5,061 nt of DNA, from contig CAKZKZ010000730.1 in NCBI GenBank assembly GCA_937124495.1, positions 1 through 5,061 of the forward strand, in the 5' to 3' direction. Source of the DNA: an uncultured Dokdonia sp. (lineage in GTDB: Bacteria; Bacteroidota; Bacteroidia; Flavobacteriales; Flavobacteriaceae). Position 1 is the stretch's first letter; each line of letters starts with the position of its first letter. This document shows, piece by piece, positions 1 through 5,061 of the stretch. The notes under the pieces are model-generated. The model saw nothing but the letters and a program-made list of their open reading frames with translations. It ran no database searches and was not told where the DNA came from. The position numbers and the translations under genes were made by a program.

Positions 1-1510
1 CTTCAGAAAGTCCTGAAGAAGCCTCGATACGAATATCTTGAGATTTTCCAGTTGCTTTATCTACAGCAGATACTTTGATGATACCATTAGCATCAATATC
101 AAAAATCACTTCAATCTGTGGTACACCTCTTTGTGCTGGAGGAATATCTGTTAATTGAAAACGACCTATTGTATTATTATCTGCTGCCATAGCACGTTCT
201 CCTTGCAGTACGTGAATATCAACACTAGGCTGATTATCTGCTGCTGTTGAGAATACTTGTGACTTCTTAGTAGGAATCGTTGTATTTGCTTCAATAAGCT
301 TTGTAAATACATTCCCCATAGTTTCAATACCTAAAGAAAGTGGCGTTACATCAAGAAGTAATACATCTTTTACATCTCCTGTAAGTACTCCTCCTTGTAT
401 CGCTGCTCCTACGGCTACAACCTCATCTGGATTTACTCCTTTTGAAGGTGCTTTTCCGAAGAACTTCTCTACCGCTTCTTGTACTGCAGGAATACGAGTA
501 GATCCTCCTACAAGAATAATCTCATCAATATCTCCTGTACTTAATCCAGCTGATTTAAGTGCTGTTTGACAAGGCTCAATAGTTCTTTTTACTAAATCGT
601 CAATAAGTGCTTCAAACTTGGCACGACTTAACGTACGTACTAAGTGCTTTGGTCCACTTGCCGTAGCTGTTACATACGGTAAGTTGATTTCTGTTTGTGT
701 AGAAGAAGAAAGTTCAATCTTTGCTTTTTCTGCAGCTTCTTTAAGACGTTGTAAAGCCATTGGATCTTGACGAAGATCCATATCTTCTTCAGATTTGAAC
801 TCGTCTGCAAGCCAGTTAATGATTTTCTGATCTACGTCATCTCCTCCTAAGTGTGTATCTCCATCAGTTGAAAGTACTTCAAATACACCATCTCCTAATT
901 CTAGGATAGATACATCATGTGTTCCTCCTCCAAAATCAAATACTACGATCTTCTGATCAGTATCTTTTTTATCAAGTCCATACGCAAGTGCTGCTGCTGT
1001 AGGCTCATTAATAATACGCTCTACTTTAAGACCTGCAATCTCTCCAGCTTCTTTAGTCGCTTGACGCTGACTGTCATTAAAATATGCAGGAACTGTAATT
1101 ACAGCTCTTGTTACTTCTTGTCCTAAGTAATCTTCTGCCGTTTTCTTCATTTTCTGAAGTGTCATTGCAGATAATTCTTGTGGTGTATATAAACGACCAT
1201 CAATGTCTACTCTAGGCGTATCGTTATCTCCTTTTACTACTTTGTAAGCAGAACGGTCTGCTTCTTTTGAGCTCTCGCTATATTTATTCCCCATAAAACG
1301 CTTGATAGAAGCGATTGTTTTTGTTGGGTTTGTTACAGCTTGTCTTTTTGCTGGATCTCCTACTTTAATTTCTCCACCTTCTACAAAAGCAATTACAGAT
1401 GGTGTTGTACGTTTACCCTCAGCATTAGGGATCACTGTAGGCTCGTTACCTTCCATAACAGCGACGCACGAATTGGTAGTTCCTAAGTCAATTCCTATTA
1501 TTTTACTCAT
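1..1510 (-). CDS. dnaK: Molecular chaperone DnaK (Hsp70), N-terminal 503 residues, 3' end outside window
   Basis: ATP-dependent cytosolic Hsp70 chaperone that binds exposed hydrophobic peptides and works with DnaJ and GrpE in folding and heat-shock recovery. Translation from the ATG at 1510 starts MSKIIGIDLGTTNSCVAVME, the family start, so the start is secure. The three Hsp70 signatures are present: IDLGTTNS (about residues 7-14), FDFGGGTHDVS (about 191-201) and ILVGGSTRIPAVQE (about 332-345). The conserved Lys of the nucleotide pocket is at about 70 (SIKRFMG). The interdomain linker VLLLDVTPLSLGIE lies near 383-396, so the whole nucleotide-binding domain and most of the beta substrate-binding domain are present. 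The rest of that domain and the helical lid, roughly 130 residues in this family, lie beyond the left edge. No frameshift or unusual residue was seen. The gene follows umuDC on the same strand after 145 bp and appears to have its own promoter region. There is no Shine-Dalgarno sequence; the leader is AT-rich, as is usual in Bacteroidota. Confidence 0.99.
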   Translation of the reverse strand, partial: MSKIIGIDLGTTNSCVAVMEGNEPTVIPNAEGKRTTPSVIAFVEGGEIKVGDPAKRQAVTNPTKTIASIKRFMGNKYSESSKEADRSAYKVVKGDNDTPRVDIDGRLYTPQELSAMTLQKMKKTAEDYLGQEVTRAVITVPAYFNDSQRQATKEAGEIAGLKVERIINEPTAAALAYGLDKKDTDQKIVVFDFGGGTHDVSILELGDGVFEVLSTDGDTHLGGDDVDQKIINWLADEFKSEEDMDLRQDPMALQRLKEAAEKAKIELSSSTQTEINLPYVTATASGPKHLVRTLSRAKFEALIDDLVKRTIEPCQTALKSAGLSTGDIDEIILVGGSTRIPAVQEAVEKFFGKAPSKGVNPDEVVAVGAAIQGGVLTGDVKDVLLLDVTPLSLGIETMGNVFTKLIEANTTIPTKKSQVFSTAADNQPSVDIHVLQGERAMAADNNTIGRFQLTDIPPAQRGVPQIEVIFDIDANGIIKVSAVDKATGKSQDIRIEASSGLSE

Positions 1511-1558
1511 TATATATAGTGTTTAAGTGTTATTTAAAATTTTCTACACTACACAATA

Positions 1559-1574
1559 GTCAATCATTATGCCA
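1559..1574 (-). promoter_or_regulatory. Candidate dnaK promoter, sigma-54-like element
   Basis: On the minus strand this reads TGGCATAATGATTGAC, beginning 64 bases upstream of the dnaK start codon. It resembles the sigma-54 pattern TGGCAC-N5-TTGC: GG and the downstream G are 10 bases apart, but the -12 element is GA instead of GC. If used, transcription would begin near 1549, giving a leader of about 40 bases. No good TTG/TAnnTTTG housekeeping promoter competes with it here. The assignment rests on pattern only. Confidence 0.4.
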
Positions 1575-1586
1575 CTACAAACAAGC

Positions 1587-1599
1587 TGACAAGGTGTCA
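1587..1599 (-). promoter_or_regulatory. Palindrome TGACA-N3-TGTCA upstream of dnaK, candidate regulator site
   Basis: A perfect inverted repeat with 5-bp arms and a 3-bp spacer (TGACAAGGTGTCA on the plus strand). It lies 12 bp upstream of the sigma-54-like element and 76 bp from the dnaK start. Size and symmetry fit a dimeric transcription factor site controlling dnaK. The regulator cannot be named from this window; it is not the CIRCE element and not a sigma-32 promoter. Confidence 0.4.
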
Positions 1600-1605
1600 T
1601 TTTTT

Positions 1606-1620
1606 GCTTTCGCGAAAGCG
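1606..1620. repeat. Palindromic repeat GCTTTCGCGAAAGC, copy 1 (intergenic)
   Basis: Bases 1606-1619 form a perfect 14-bp palindrome with TCGCGA at its centre, in an otherwise AT-rich gap between umuC and dnaK. The 15-base string GCTTTCGCGAAAGCG recurs exactly at 4247-4261. In RNA it could form a hairpin, but neither strand has a U-run after it in the right place for an intrinsic terminator: the minus strand continues with A6 and the plus strand with GGAAAC. Its role is unknown. Confidence 0.8.
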
Positions 1621-1655
1621 GAAACAACGACACAAAAAAACATCTAAACTCAAGA

Positions 1656-2921
1656 CTAGCCTATCTCTAGCAACTCTCTCCATTGTGTCGTATACCTAGG
1701 ACTTCGTTCTCGTTTAATAAGTTCCCACTCCTGTACACGCGTTCCTATCATGGCAGAAGACACGGTTGTTTTTCCAAATTTTCTATTCAATATATCTAAT
1801 GTTTTCATCAGTTTTGAATCGGCACTCTTAGATGGTTGTTCAAAAAGATTCCCCTGCACATGTGATTGCGGGATCAACCCTGTCAGGTTTACCGCTACTT
1901 TTTTATATCTGTAGCCAGATTTATATATCTGATGTAACGCTTTACGTGCTTGCGTTATGAGTGTAAATGTATCATTAGTCGGTATCGGTAAAGTAATGAT
2001 AGTACGGTTTGAATATTGTTTATCTACCGTACTATGGTAATTTGTATACAGCGCTACATGTATATAGGTAGCGCAAGATTTTTGAGCGCGTAATACTTCT
2101 GCGACTTCTGTGATATAATAAGCACAGGCTTCTTCTATTCTTCCTAGGTCTGGTAGTTTTTGTCCAAATGACTTTGCAGTTCCAATCGCTTTTTTAAGAT
2201 TAGGAATCTCCATAAACTCTAAACAGGATTCTCCTTGTAATTCTTTCCATAATCGTTCTCCTACAATAGTCATCTCTTTACGAACCCAAGCTAGGGGCAA
2301 TTCTACAAAATCAATGGCCTTAAAGACACCTATTGCTTGAAGTCGTTGTACATGTTTTCTTCCAATCCCCCAGATATCACCTACATCAGCCCATTGTAAA
2401 GCGGCTATTCTTTTGGCTTCTGTATCCATCACATACACATGGTCGTATGCAGGAATCTTCTTTGCCATACGATTAGCAAGCTTAGCCAATACTTTTGTAG
2501 GAGCAATCCCCACCCCTACAGGTAAACCCGTATATCTGTAAATACGCTCCTTCATCTCAAACCCATACGCACGCATATTGATATGAGATAATCCATGCAT
2601 ATCAAGAAAAGCTTCATCAATACTATATACCTCTACAGAAGGAGAAAATGTACCTAAAATATGCATCACCCTTTGTGACATCTCTCCATACAAGGTATAG
2701 TTAGAAGAAAAACAGGTTACTTTATGCTCTCTAAGAATATGTTTGATTTTATAAACCGCTTCAAACATAGGAATATGCGTCAACAGTTTTGCTTCTTTAT
2801 TTGCGGCAATAATACATCCATCATTATTACTCAACACCACCACAGGTTTCCCCCACAAATCTGGTCGAAATACCTGCTCACAAGAAGCATAAAAACTATT
2901 ACAGTCTACCATGGCAATCAT
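1656..2921 (-). CDS. umuC: DNA polymerase V catalytic subunit UmuC (Y-family translesion polymerase)
   Basis: Error-prone Y-family polymerase that copies past damaged template bases; in E. coli it acts as UmuD'2C with RecA and the beta clamp. At 421 residues it nearly equals E. coli UmuC (422). The N-terminus MIAMVDCNSFYASCEQVFRP gives metal-binding Asp6 and steric-gate Tyr11, at the same positions as in E. coli. SNNDGCIIA (31-39) and YSIDEAFLD (99-107, Asp102 and Glu103) complete the catalytic centre. A helix-hairpin-helix (DIWGIGRKHVQRLQAIGV, about 182-199) marks the thumb, the little finger follows, and QGNLF (356-360) matches the beta-clamp-binding motif of UmuC. SPRYTT near 407-412 is the usual C-terminal motif. 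The ATG overlaps the umuD stop in an ATGA, so translation is probably coupled. Met4 is an alternative start, but Met1 keeps the E. coli register. The gene is intact, with no obvious terminator behind it. Confidence 0.97.
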   Translation of the reverse strand: MIAMVDCNSFYASCEQVFRPDLWGKPVVVLSNNDGCIIAANKEAKLLTHIPMFEAVYKIKHILREHKVTCFSSNYTLYGEMSQRVMHILGTFSPSVEVYSIDEAFLDMHGLSHINMRAYGFEMKERIYRYTGLPVGVGIAPTKVLAKLANRMAKKIPAYDHVYVMDTEAKRIAALQWADVGDIWGIGRKHVQRLQAIGVFKAIDFVELPLAWVRKEMTIVGERLWKELQGESCLEFMEIPNLKKAIGTAKSFGQKLPDLGRIEEACAYYITEVAEVLRAQKSCATYIHVALYTNYHSTVDKQYSNRTIITLPIPTNDTFTLITQARKALHQIYKSGYRYKKVAVNLTGLIPQSHVQGNLFEQPSKSADSKLMKTLDILNRKFGKTTVSSAMIGTRVQEWELIKRERSPRYTTQWRELLEIG

Positions 2922-3286
2922 CGCGCATCATGTATTATATACGTAATCACTCCCCAAAGCACATAGGGTTCTTGCTCCTTATCAAAAGGAACACGTATTA
3001 CTTTAAAACTTCCTTCTTGTACTACCAATGCTAAATCTTCAAGACTAGGTGTAAGCGATCTATCTATGATAAGGACATCTTTATCTAGAATGGTAAAATC
3101 TTTCCACGTATTTCCTTTTACTCTAATATAAAAAGTAGCATCTTTATGGATAGAAAGTTCTTCATTAAGATCAATAGATGCTTCCATATAATGGGTAGCA
3201 GCACTCGGAAAGCCAGTTTGTTTTGACACTTCTGCCTGATGACGATCTGTAGTGACATTTACTTTTCCTGATGCACGTATTTCCAT
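2918..3286 (-). CDS. umuD: UmuD-like polymerase V accessory protein (S24/LexA fold) lacking the Ser-Lys catalytic dyad
   Basis: First gene of a umuDC operon, 122 residues against 139 in E. coli. The fold family is clear from TGFPSAATHYMEASIDLNEE (24-43) and KDVLIIDRSL (69-78), matching E. coli CGFPSPAADYVEQRIDLN and GDLLIVDSAI, and from the WGVITYIIHDAR ending. The alignment runs without gaps from Met1 to about residue 98. The cleavage-site pair is Thr24-Gly25 (Cys-Gly in E. coli). The nucleophile motif SGDSM is KGNTW here, so residue 60 is Thr (codon ACG, 3107-3109), and general-base Lys97 is Ile (codon ATA, 2996-2998). About 17 residues covering the NxxYxPI region are missing after this. 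Self-cleavage is therefore not expected; a structural partner or regulator of UmuC is the likely role. A TGA sits two codons upstream of the ATG in frame, so the protein cannot begin earlier. Confidence 0.92.
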   Translation of the reverse strand: MEIRASGKVNVTTDRHQAEVSKQTGFPSAATHYMEASIDLNEELSIHKDATFYIRVKGNTWKDFTILDKDVLIIDRSLTPSLEDLALVVQEGSFKVIRVPFDKEQEPYVLWGVITYIIHDAR

Positions 3287-3303
3287 ATATCAAAAATATG
3301 GAA
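3281..3303 (-). promoter_or_regulatory. Inverted repeat over the umuD start codon, candidate operator or RNA hairpin
   Basis: TTCCATAT (3281-3288) and ATATGGAA (3296-3303) are a perfect 8-bp inverted repeat with a 7-bp spacer. The umuD ATG (3284-3286) lies inside one arm. In DNA this could be a repressor site. In an mRNA begun further upstream it would fold the start codon into an 8-bp stem. The regulator is not identifiable here. Confidence 0.45.
3291..3298 (-). promoter_or_regulatory. Candidate -7 box (TATTTTTG) of the umuD promoter
   Basis: The minus strand reads TATTTTTG, an exact match to the Bacteroidota -7 consensus TAnnTTTG. It ends 4 bases before the umuD ATG, so transcription would start at or very near the start codon and give a leaderless mRNA. 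No TTG is found at the usual -33 spacing, which weakens the call. A second, poorer option is TATTCTTT (3318-3325), with a TTG 20 bases upstream of it. Confidence 0.35.
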
Positions 3304-3331
3304 TTTTTCCAATTAAAAAGAATATTTCCAA
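3301..3331. repeat. Direct repeats gaatNtttccaa, 19 bp apart, in the umuD/CPBP intergenic region
   Basis: GAATTTTTCCAA (3301-3312) and GAATATTTCCAA (3320-3331) match at 11 of 12 bases, with starts 19 bp apart. The first lies within a short palindrome TGGAA-N3-TTCCA (3299-3311). Such spacing, near two helical turns, is common for tandem regulator sites. The repeats sit upstream of umuD and also within the region before the divergent CPBP gene, so either gene or both could be controlled. Confidence 0.45.
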
Positions 3332-3382
3332 CTGTAACATCATGCAACTTTCGTATACTAATGCTACAACGTATGTAACTAT

Positions 3383-4048
3383 ATGACTTCAAGCCAAAAG
3401 ACACGCCTTCTTTTTAAAACATTTTTTAGAATGTGGGGTTTATATATTCTCTTTTTTATTACCATTGGGGTACTGAGCATCTGGATTCCTGAACTCAAAG
3501 CAGGTGGATATGAAGACACAACCCTCAAAGAGCTCTCCCAAAATAATCCATTTAAACTTTTTGTTCTTGCATGCATCTTTGCTCCTATTGTAGAAGAAAT
3601 GATGTTTAGAACTCTCATCAAACCCAGGCATACAGATATTATTTTATGTATTTGTTCTTGGCCAGTTTTTATAGGGCTACGCTTTTTACCTAGAGATATA
3701 CATTGGGGAGTTGTATTGGCATTTGCTGGCGTTTTGCTCTTTGTCTTGTTTTATATTTTAAAACATTTAATTACAGAAACCAACACACAACGGTTCCGTG
3801 CTTTTCTTGATAAGCATGTAACACTTGCCCTCATTGTTGCTTCCATCATTTTTGGACTTGTGCACATTAATAATTATGTAGATGACTTTGTCATCAATAT
3901 CGCGTTGTTGATGCTGATTGTGCCTCGTATTATTTCAGGTTTTATGATGGGCTGGATTAAAATAAGAAATCAAGGACTTATCTGGTCTATGGGGCTTCAT
4001 TTTATGAATAATGCTTTTGTGGTAGGTGTCGTCATACTAGCTCGTTAA
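3383..4048 (+). CDS. CPBP family intramembrane metalloprotease (CAAX protease/Rce1-like)
   Basis: A 221-residue, strongly hydrophobic inner-membrane protein of the CPBP (Abi, PF02517-type) family, which includes eukaryotic Rce1 prenyl-protein proteases and bacterial proteins linked to bacteriocin immunity or membrane-protein processing. Its three conserved motifs are all present: EExxxR as E71-E72-MMF-R76, FxxxH as FGLVH (157-161) and HxxxN as HFMNN (206-210). Glu and His residues in these motifs form the active site in the family, so it is probably catalytic. Membrane segments are visible at about 17-35, 57-70, 85-100, 107-128, 147-163, 168-190 and 199-219, with a basic, polar loop near 130-146. 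The substrate is unknown. It is divergent from umuDC across 96 bp, and the next gene on its strand is 75 bp downstream. No convincing promoter or Shine-Dalgarno was seen. The first ATG fits the N-terminal hydrophilic-then-membrane layout. Confidence 0.9.
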   Translation: MTSSQKTRLLFKTFFRMWGLYILFFITIGVLSIWIPELKAGGYEDTTLKELSQNNPFKLFVLACIFAPIVEEMMFRTLIKPRHTDIILCICSWPVFIGLRFLPRDIHWGVVLAFAGVLLFVLFYILKHLITETNTQRFRAFLDKHVTLALIVASIIFGLVHINNYVDDFVINIALLMLIVPRIISGFMMGWIKIRNQGLIWSMGLHFMNNAFVVGVVILAR

Positions 4049-4111
4049 TGGAGGCACTGTTAGTCCTGAGTCCTAAATAACAAATTCCTCATTAAATCAT
4101 TATTTCATCCT

Positions 4112-4119
4112 TATCTTTA
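4112..4119 (+). promoter_or_regulatory. Candidate -7 box (TATCTTTA) before the acetyltransferase gene
   Basis: TATCTTTA differs from TAnnTTTG at the last base only and ends 4 bases before the ATG at 4124, the same spacing as the box before umuD. No TTG lies at the expected -33 distance. The rest of the 75-bp gap (4049-4123) holds only a short tandem AGTCCT direct repeat (4062-4067 and 4069-4074) and no terminator that I can recognise. Confidence 0.25.
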
Positions 4120-4123
4120 TAAC

Positions 4124-4636
4124 ATGTTGTTTATTCCTATTCAATTACAAGATATTGACGTTTTACAGGCACTGGCCATGCGTACCTACATTCATGCATT
4201 TGCACATAATAACAAACCTGGTGTATTGGAAACCTATACTGAGTACGCTTTCGCGAAAGCGCACTTAGAAAAACAACTTTTAGCACCTGAATCGTATTGG
4301 TATTTTATAAAAGACAAAGATGCTATTATTGGCTATCTCAAACTAAACACGGGAGATACACAGACAGAATTTCAACAGCAAAATGGACTCGAAGTCGAGC
4401 GTATTTATATAGATATCCCTTATCTCAGTCAAGGATTTGGAAAAAAAGCAATAGATTTTTCAATTTCTGAAGCACGTAAACTGGAAAAAAACTACATTTG
4501 GTTAGGTGTTTGGGAAGAAAATCCAAATGCCATTCGGTTTTATAAAAAGTGTGGTTTTAAGATTACGGGCACCCATCAATACGATATGATTGCCGAGATC
4601 CAGACAGACTACATCATGCAATACGATCTTACATGA
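4124..4636 (+). CDS. GNAT family N-acetyltransferase, PaiA-like
   Basis: A cytosolic acetyl-CoA-dependent acetyltransferase of 170 residues, the normal length for a single GNAT domain. Motif A is VERIYIDIPYLSQGFGKKAI (91-110), with the pyrophosphate-binding loop QGFGKK at 103-108. Motif B is IWLGVWEENPNAIRFYKKCG (125-144), followed by FKITGTHQYD. The LGVWE...N..AIRFY..CGF.. .GTH arrangement is typical of the PaiA branch, whose Bacillus member acetylates spermidine and spermine. A polyamine substrate is possible but not shown by the sequence; another amine or a protein N-terminus is equally possible. The last four bases, ATGA, overlap the sdaA start, so the two genes are probably one transcript with coupled translation. 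The coding sequence contains a 16-bp palindrome (4246-4261), read as YAFAKA at residues 41-46. The ATG is chosen because the strand-one motif FIPIQLQDIDVLQAL follows directly. Confidence 0.9.
   Translation: MLFIPIQLQDIDVLQALAMRTYIHAFAHNNKPGVLETYTEYAFAKAHLEKQLLAPESYWYFIKDKDAIIGYLKLNTGDTQTEFQQQNGLEVERIYIDIPYLSQGFGKKAIDFSISEARKLEKNYIWLGVWEENPNAIRFYKKCGFKITGTHQYDMIAEIQTDYIMQYDLT
4246..4261. repeat. Palindromic repeat CGCTTTCGCGAAAGCG, copy 2 (inside the GNAT gene)
   Basis: A perfect 16-bp palindrome whose last 15 bases are identical to 1606-1620. Here it is in frame and encodes the end of Tyr41 and then AFAKA (42-46), in the poorly conserved region between the N-terminal strand and motif A, where an inserted or drifting sequence would be tolerated. 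It is notably richer in G+C than its surroundings. Confidence 0.8.
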
Positions 4637-5061
4637 AAGAAAAAGAAATAGAGTGTATCTCTATATTTGATATGCTAAAAATAGGCGTAGGTCCTTCCAG
4701 CTCCCATACATTAGGTCCTTGGCGCGCTGCGCGACGCTTTATAAAAAAACTAAAAGAAGACAATTTATTTAATACTGTAGATCGTTTACACATCGATTTA
4801 TACGGGTCTTTATCCCTCACAGGAAAAGGTCATGCAACCGATGTTGCAGTCATGATGGGACTTCTTGGAGCAGACCCTCAAACGTGTGCTATTGATGCTA
4901 TTCCTACAACGATTGAGAACATCAAAACAACGAAAGAAATCTCTTTTGATGGAGAGCGTATGGTTACATTTGATCCTGAGATAGCTATAAAATTTAATCG
5001 TGAATTTTTACCCTTCCACCCTAACGGAATCACATTTAAAGCACATATCGGACCGCAAGTG
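4633..5061 (+). CDS. sdaA: L-serine dehydratase (L-serine ammonia-lyase, iron-sulfur type), N-terminal 143 residues
   Basis: Cytosolic enzyme converting L-serine to pyruvate and ammonia through a 4Fe-4S cluster, feeding serine carbon into central metabolism. The visible part is the beta domain: IFDMLKIGVGPSSSHTLGPW (11-30) contains the signature GxGPSSSHTxGP of bacterial SdaA/SdaB, and YGSLSLTGKGHATD (57-70) followed by VAVMMGLLG (71-79) is almost the E. coli SdaA sequence. FLPFHPNGITFKA (125-137) also fits the family. The alpha domain, which carries the cluster-binding cysteines, lies beyond the right edge, so it cannot be seen whether the enzyme is single-chain, although the N-terminus resembles the single-chain form. 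The ATG overlaps the GNAT stop by ATGA and there is no separate ribosome site, so it should be translated by coupling. Confidence 0.96.
   Translation, partial: MKEKEIECISIFDMLKIGVGPSSSHTLGPWRAARRFIKKLKEDNLFNTVDRLHIDLYGSLSLTGKGHATDVAVMMGLLGADPQTCAIDAIPTTIENIKTTKEISFDGERMVTFDPEIAIKFNREFLPFHPNGITFKAHIGPQV

Noticed and set aside
917..1526. Plus-strand open frames of 69 and 74 codons within the dnaK region
   Set aside because: They lie antisense to well-conserved dnaK codons, have no recognisable domain, and are explained as shadows.
1606..1650. Hairpin GCTTTCGCGAAAGC as an intrinsic terminator for umuC
   Set aside because: On the minus strand the stem is followed by A6, and the T7 run at 1634-1640 comes before the stem, not after. 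The geometry does not fit a terminator for umuC or for any plus-strand transcript.
2724..2966. Plus-strand 80-codon frame across the umuC/umuD junction
   Set aside because: Antisense to the conserved UmuC N-terminus and with no family features.
1656..3286. umuDC as part of an integrative element or plasmid remnant
   Set aside because: No integrase, transposase, att repeat or tRNA is visible, and flanking genes are ordinary chromosomal housekeeping or metabolic genes.
3171..3404. Minus-strand 77-codon frame overlapping the start of umuD
   Set aside because: It runs through the umuD promoter repeats in another frame and resembles no protein; umuD itself matches E. coli UmuD from its first residue.
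3379..3631. Minus-strand frames of 80 and 63 codons opposite the CPBP gene
   Set aside because: The CPBP frame carries three intact family motifs in the opposite strand; the minus frames show no domain.
4058..4082. TGTTA...TAACA inverted repeat after the CPBP gene as a terminator
   Set aside because: Only 5-bp AT-rich arms with a 15-base loop and no U-run behind; too weak to call.
4629..4820. Minus-strand 63-codon frame opposite sdaA
   Set aside because: Antisense to the GxGPSSSHTxGP signature region of serine dehydratase, so it is a shadow.

Overview
The window looks like a chromosomal segment of a member of the Flavobacteriaceae (Bacteroidota). The AT-rich composition, the lack of Shine-Dalgarno sequences before start codons, the TAnnTTTG-like promoter boxes and the flavobacterial style of the DnaK protein all point that way. 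A marine genus near Dokdonia is my best guess, but this is an inference from protein style and not a database result. All six protein-coding genes can be named at family level, and no intergenic gap exceeds 145 bp.

Layout. Positions 1-1510 (minus) hold the first 503 codons of dnaK, the Hsp70 chaperone, cut by the left edge. A 145-bp gap follows. It carries a TGACA-N3-TGTCA palindrome and a sigma-54-like TGGCAT element, both oriented to serve dnaK, and a GC-rich palindrome GCTTTCGCGAAAGC. Positions 1656-3286 (minus) are a umuD-umuC operon with a 4-base ATGA overlap, encoding an SOS-type translesion polymerase and its UmuD-like partner. A 96-bp divergent intergenic region with GGAA/TTCC repeats separates umuD from a plus-strand gene for a CPBP-family intramembrane protease (3383-4048). 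After 75 bp comes a plus-strand pair: a PaiA-like GNAT acetyltransferase (4124-4636), then, again with an ATGA overlap, the start of the L-serine dehydratase gene sdaA (4633 to the right edge).

Main points of interest. The UmuC polymerase has all its catalytic residues, but its UmuD partner aligns without gaps to E. coli UmuD up to the active site and lacks both catalytic residues: position 60 is Thr instead of Ser and position 97 is Ile instead of Lys. It is also about 17 residues shorter after that point. It should therefore be unable to cleave itself, so this polymerase V would need some other form of control. The start codon of umuD lies inside a perfect 8-bp inverted repeat, beside a 19-bp-spaced pair of direct repeats, which is a plausible operator or RNA switch. 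A 15-base sequence containing a perfect palindrome occurs twice, once between genes and once inside the acetyltransferase gene, and may be a genome-wide iterated element.
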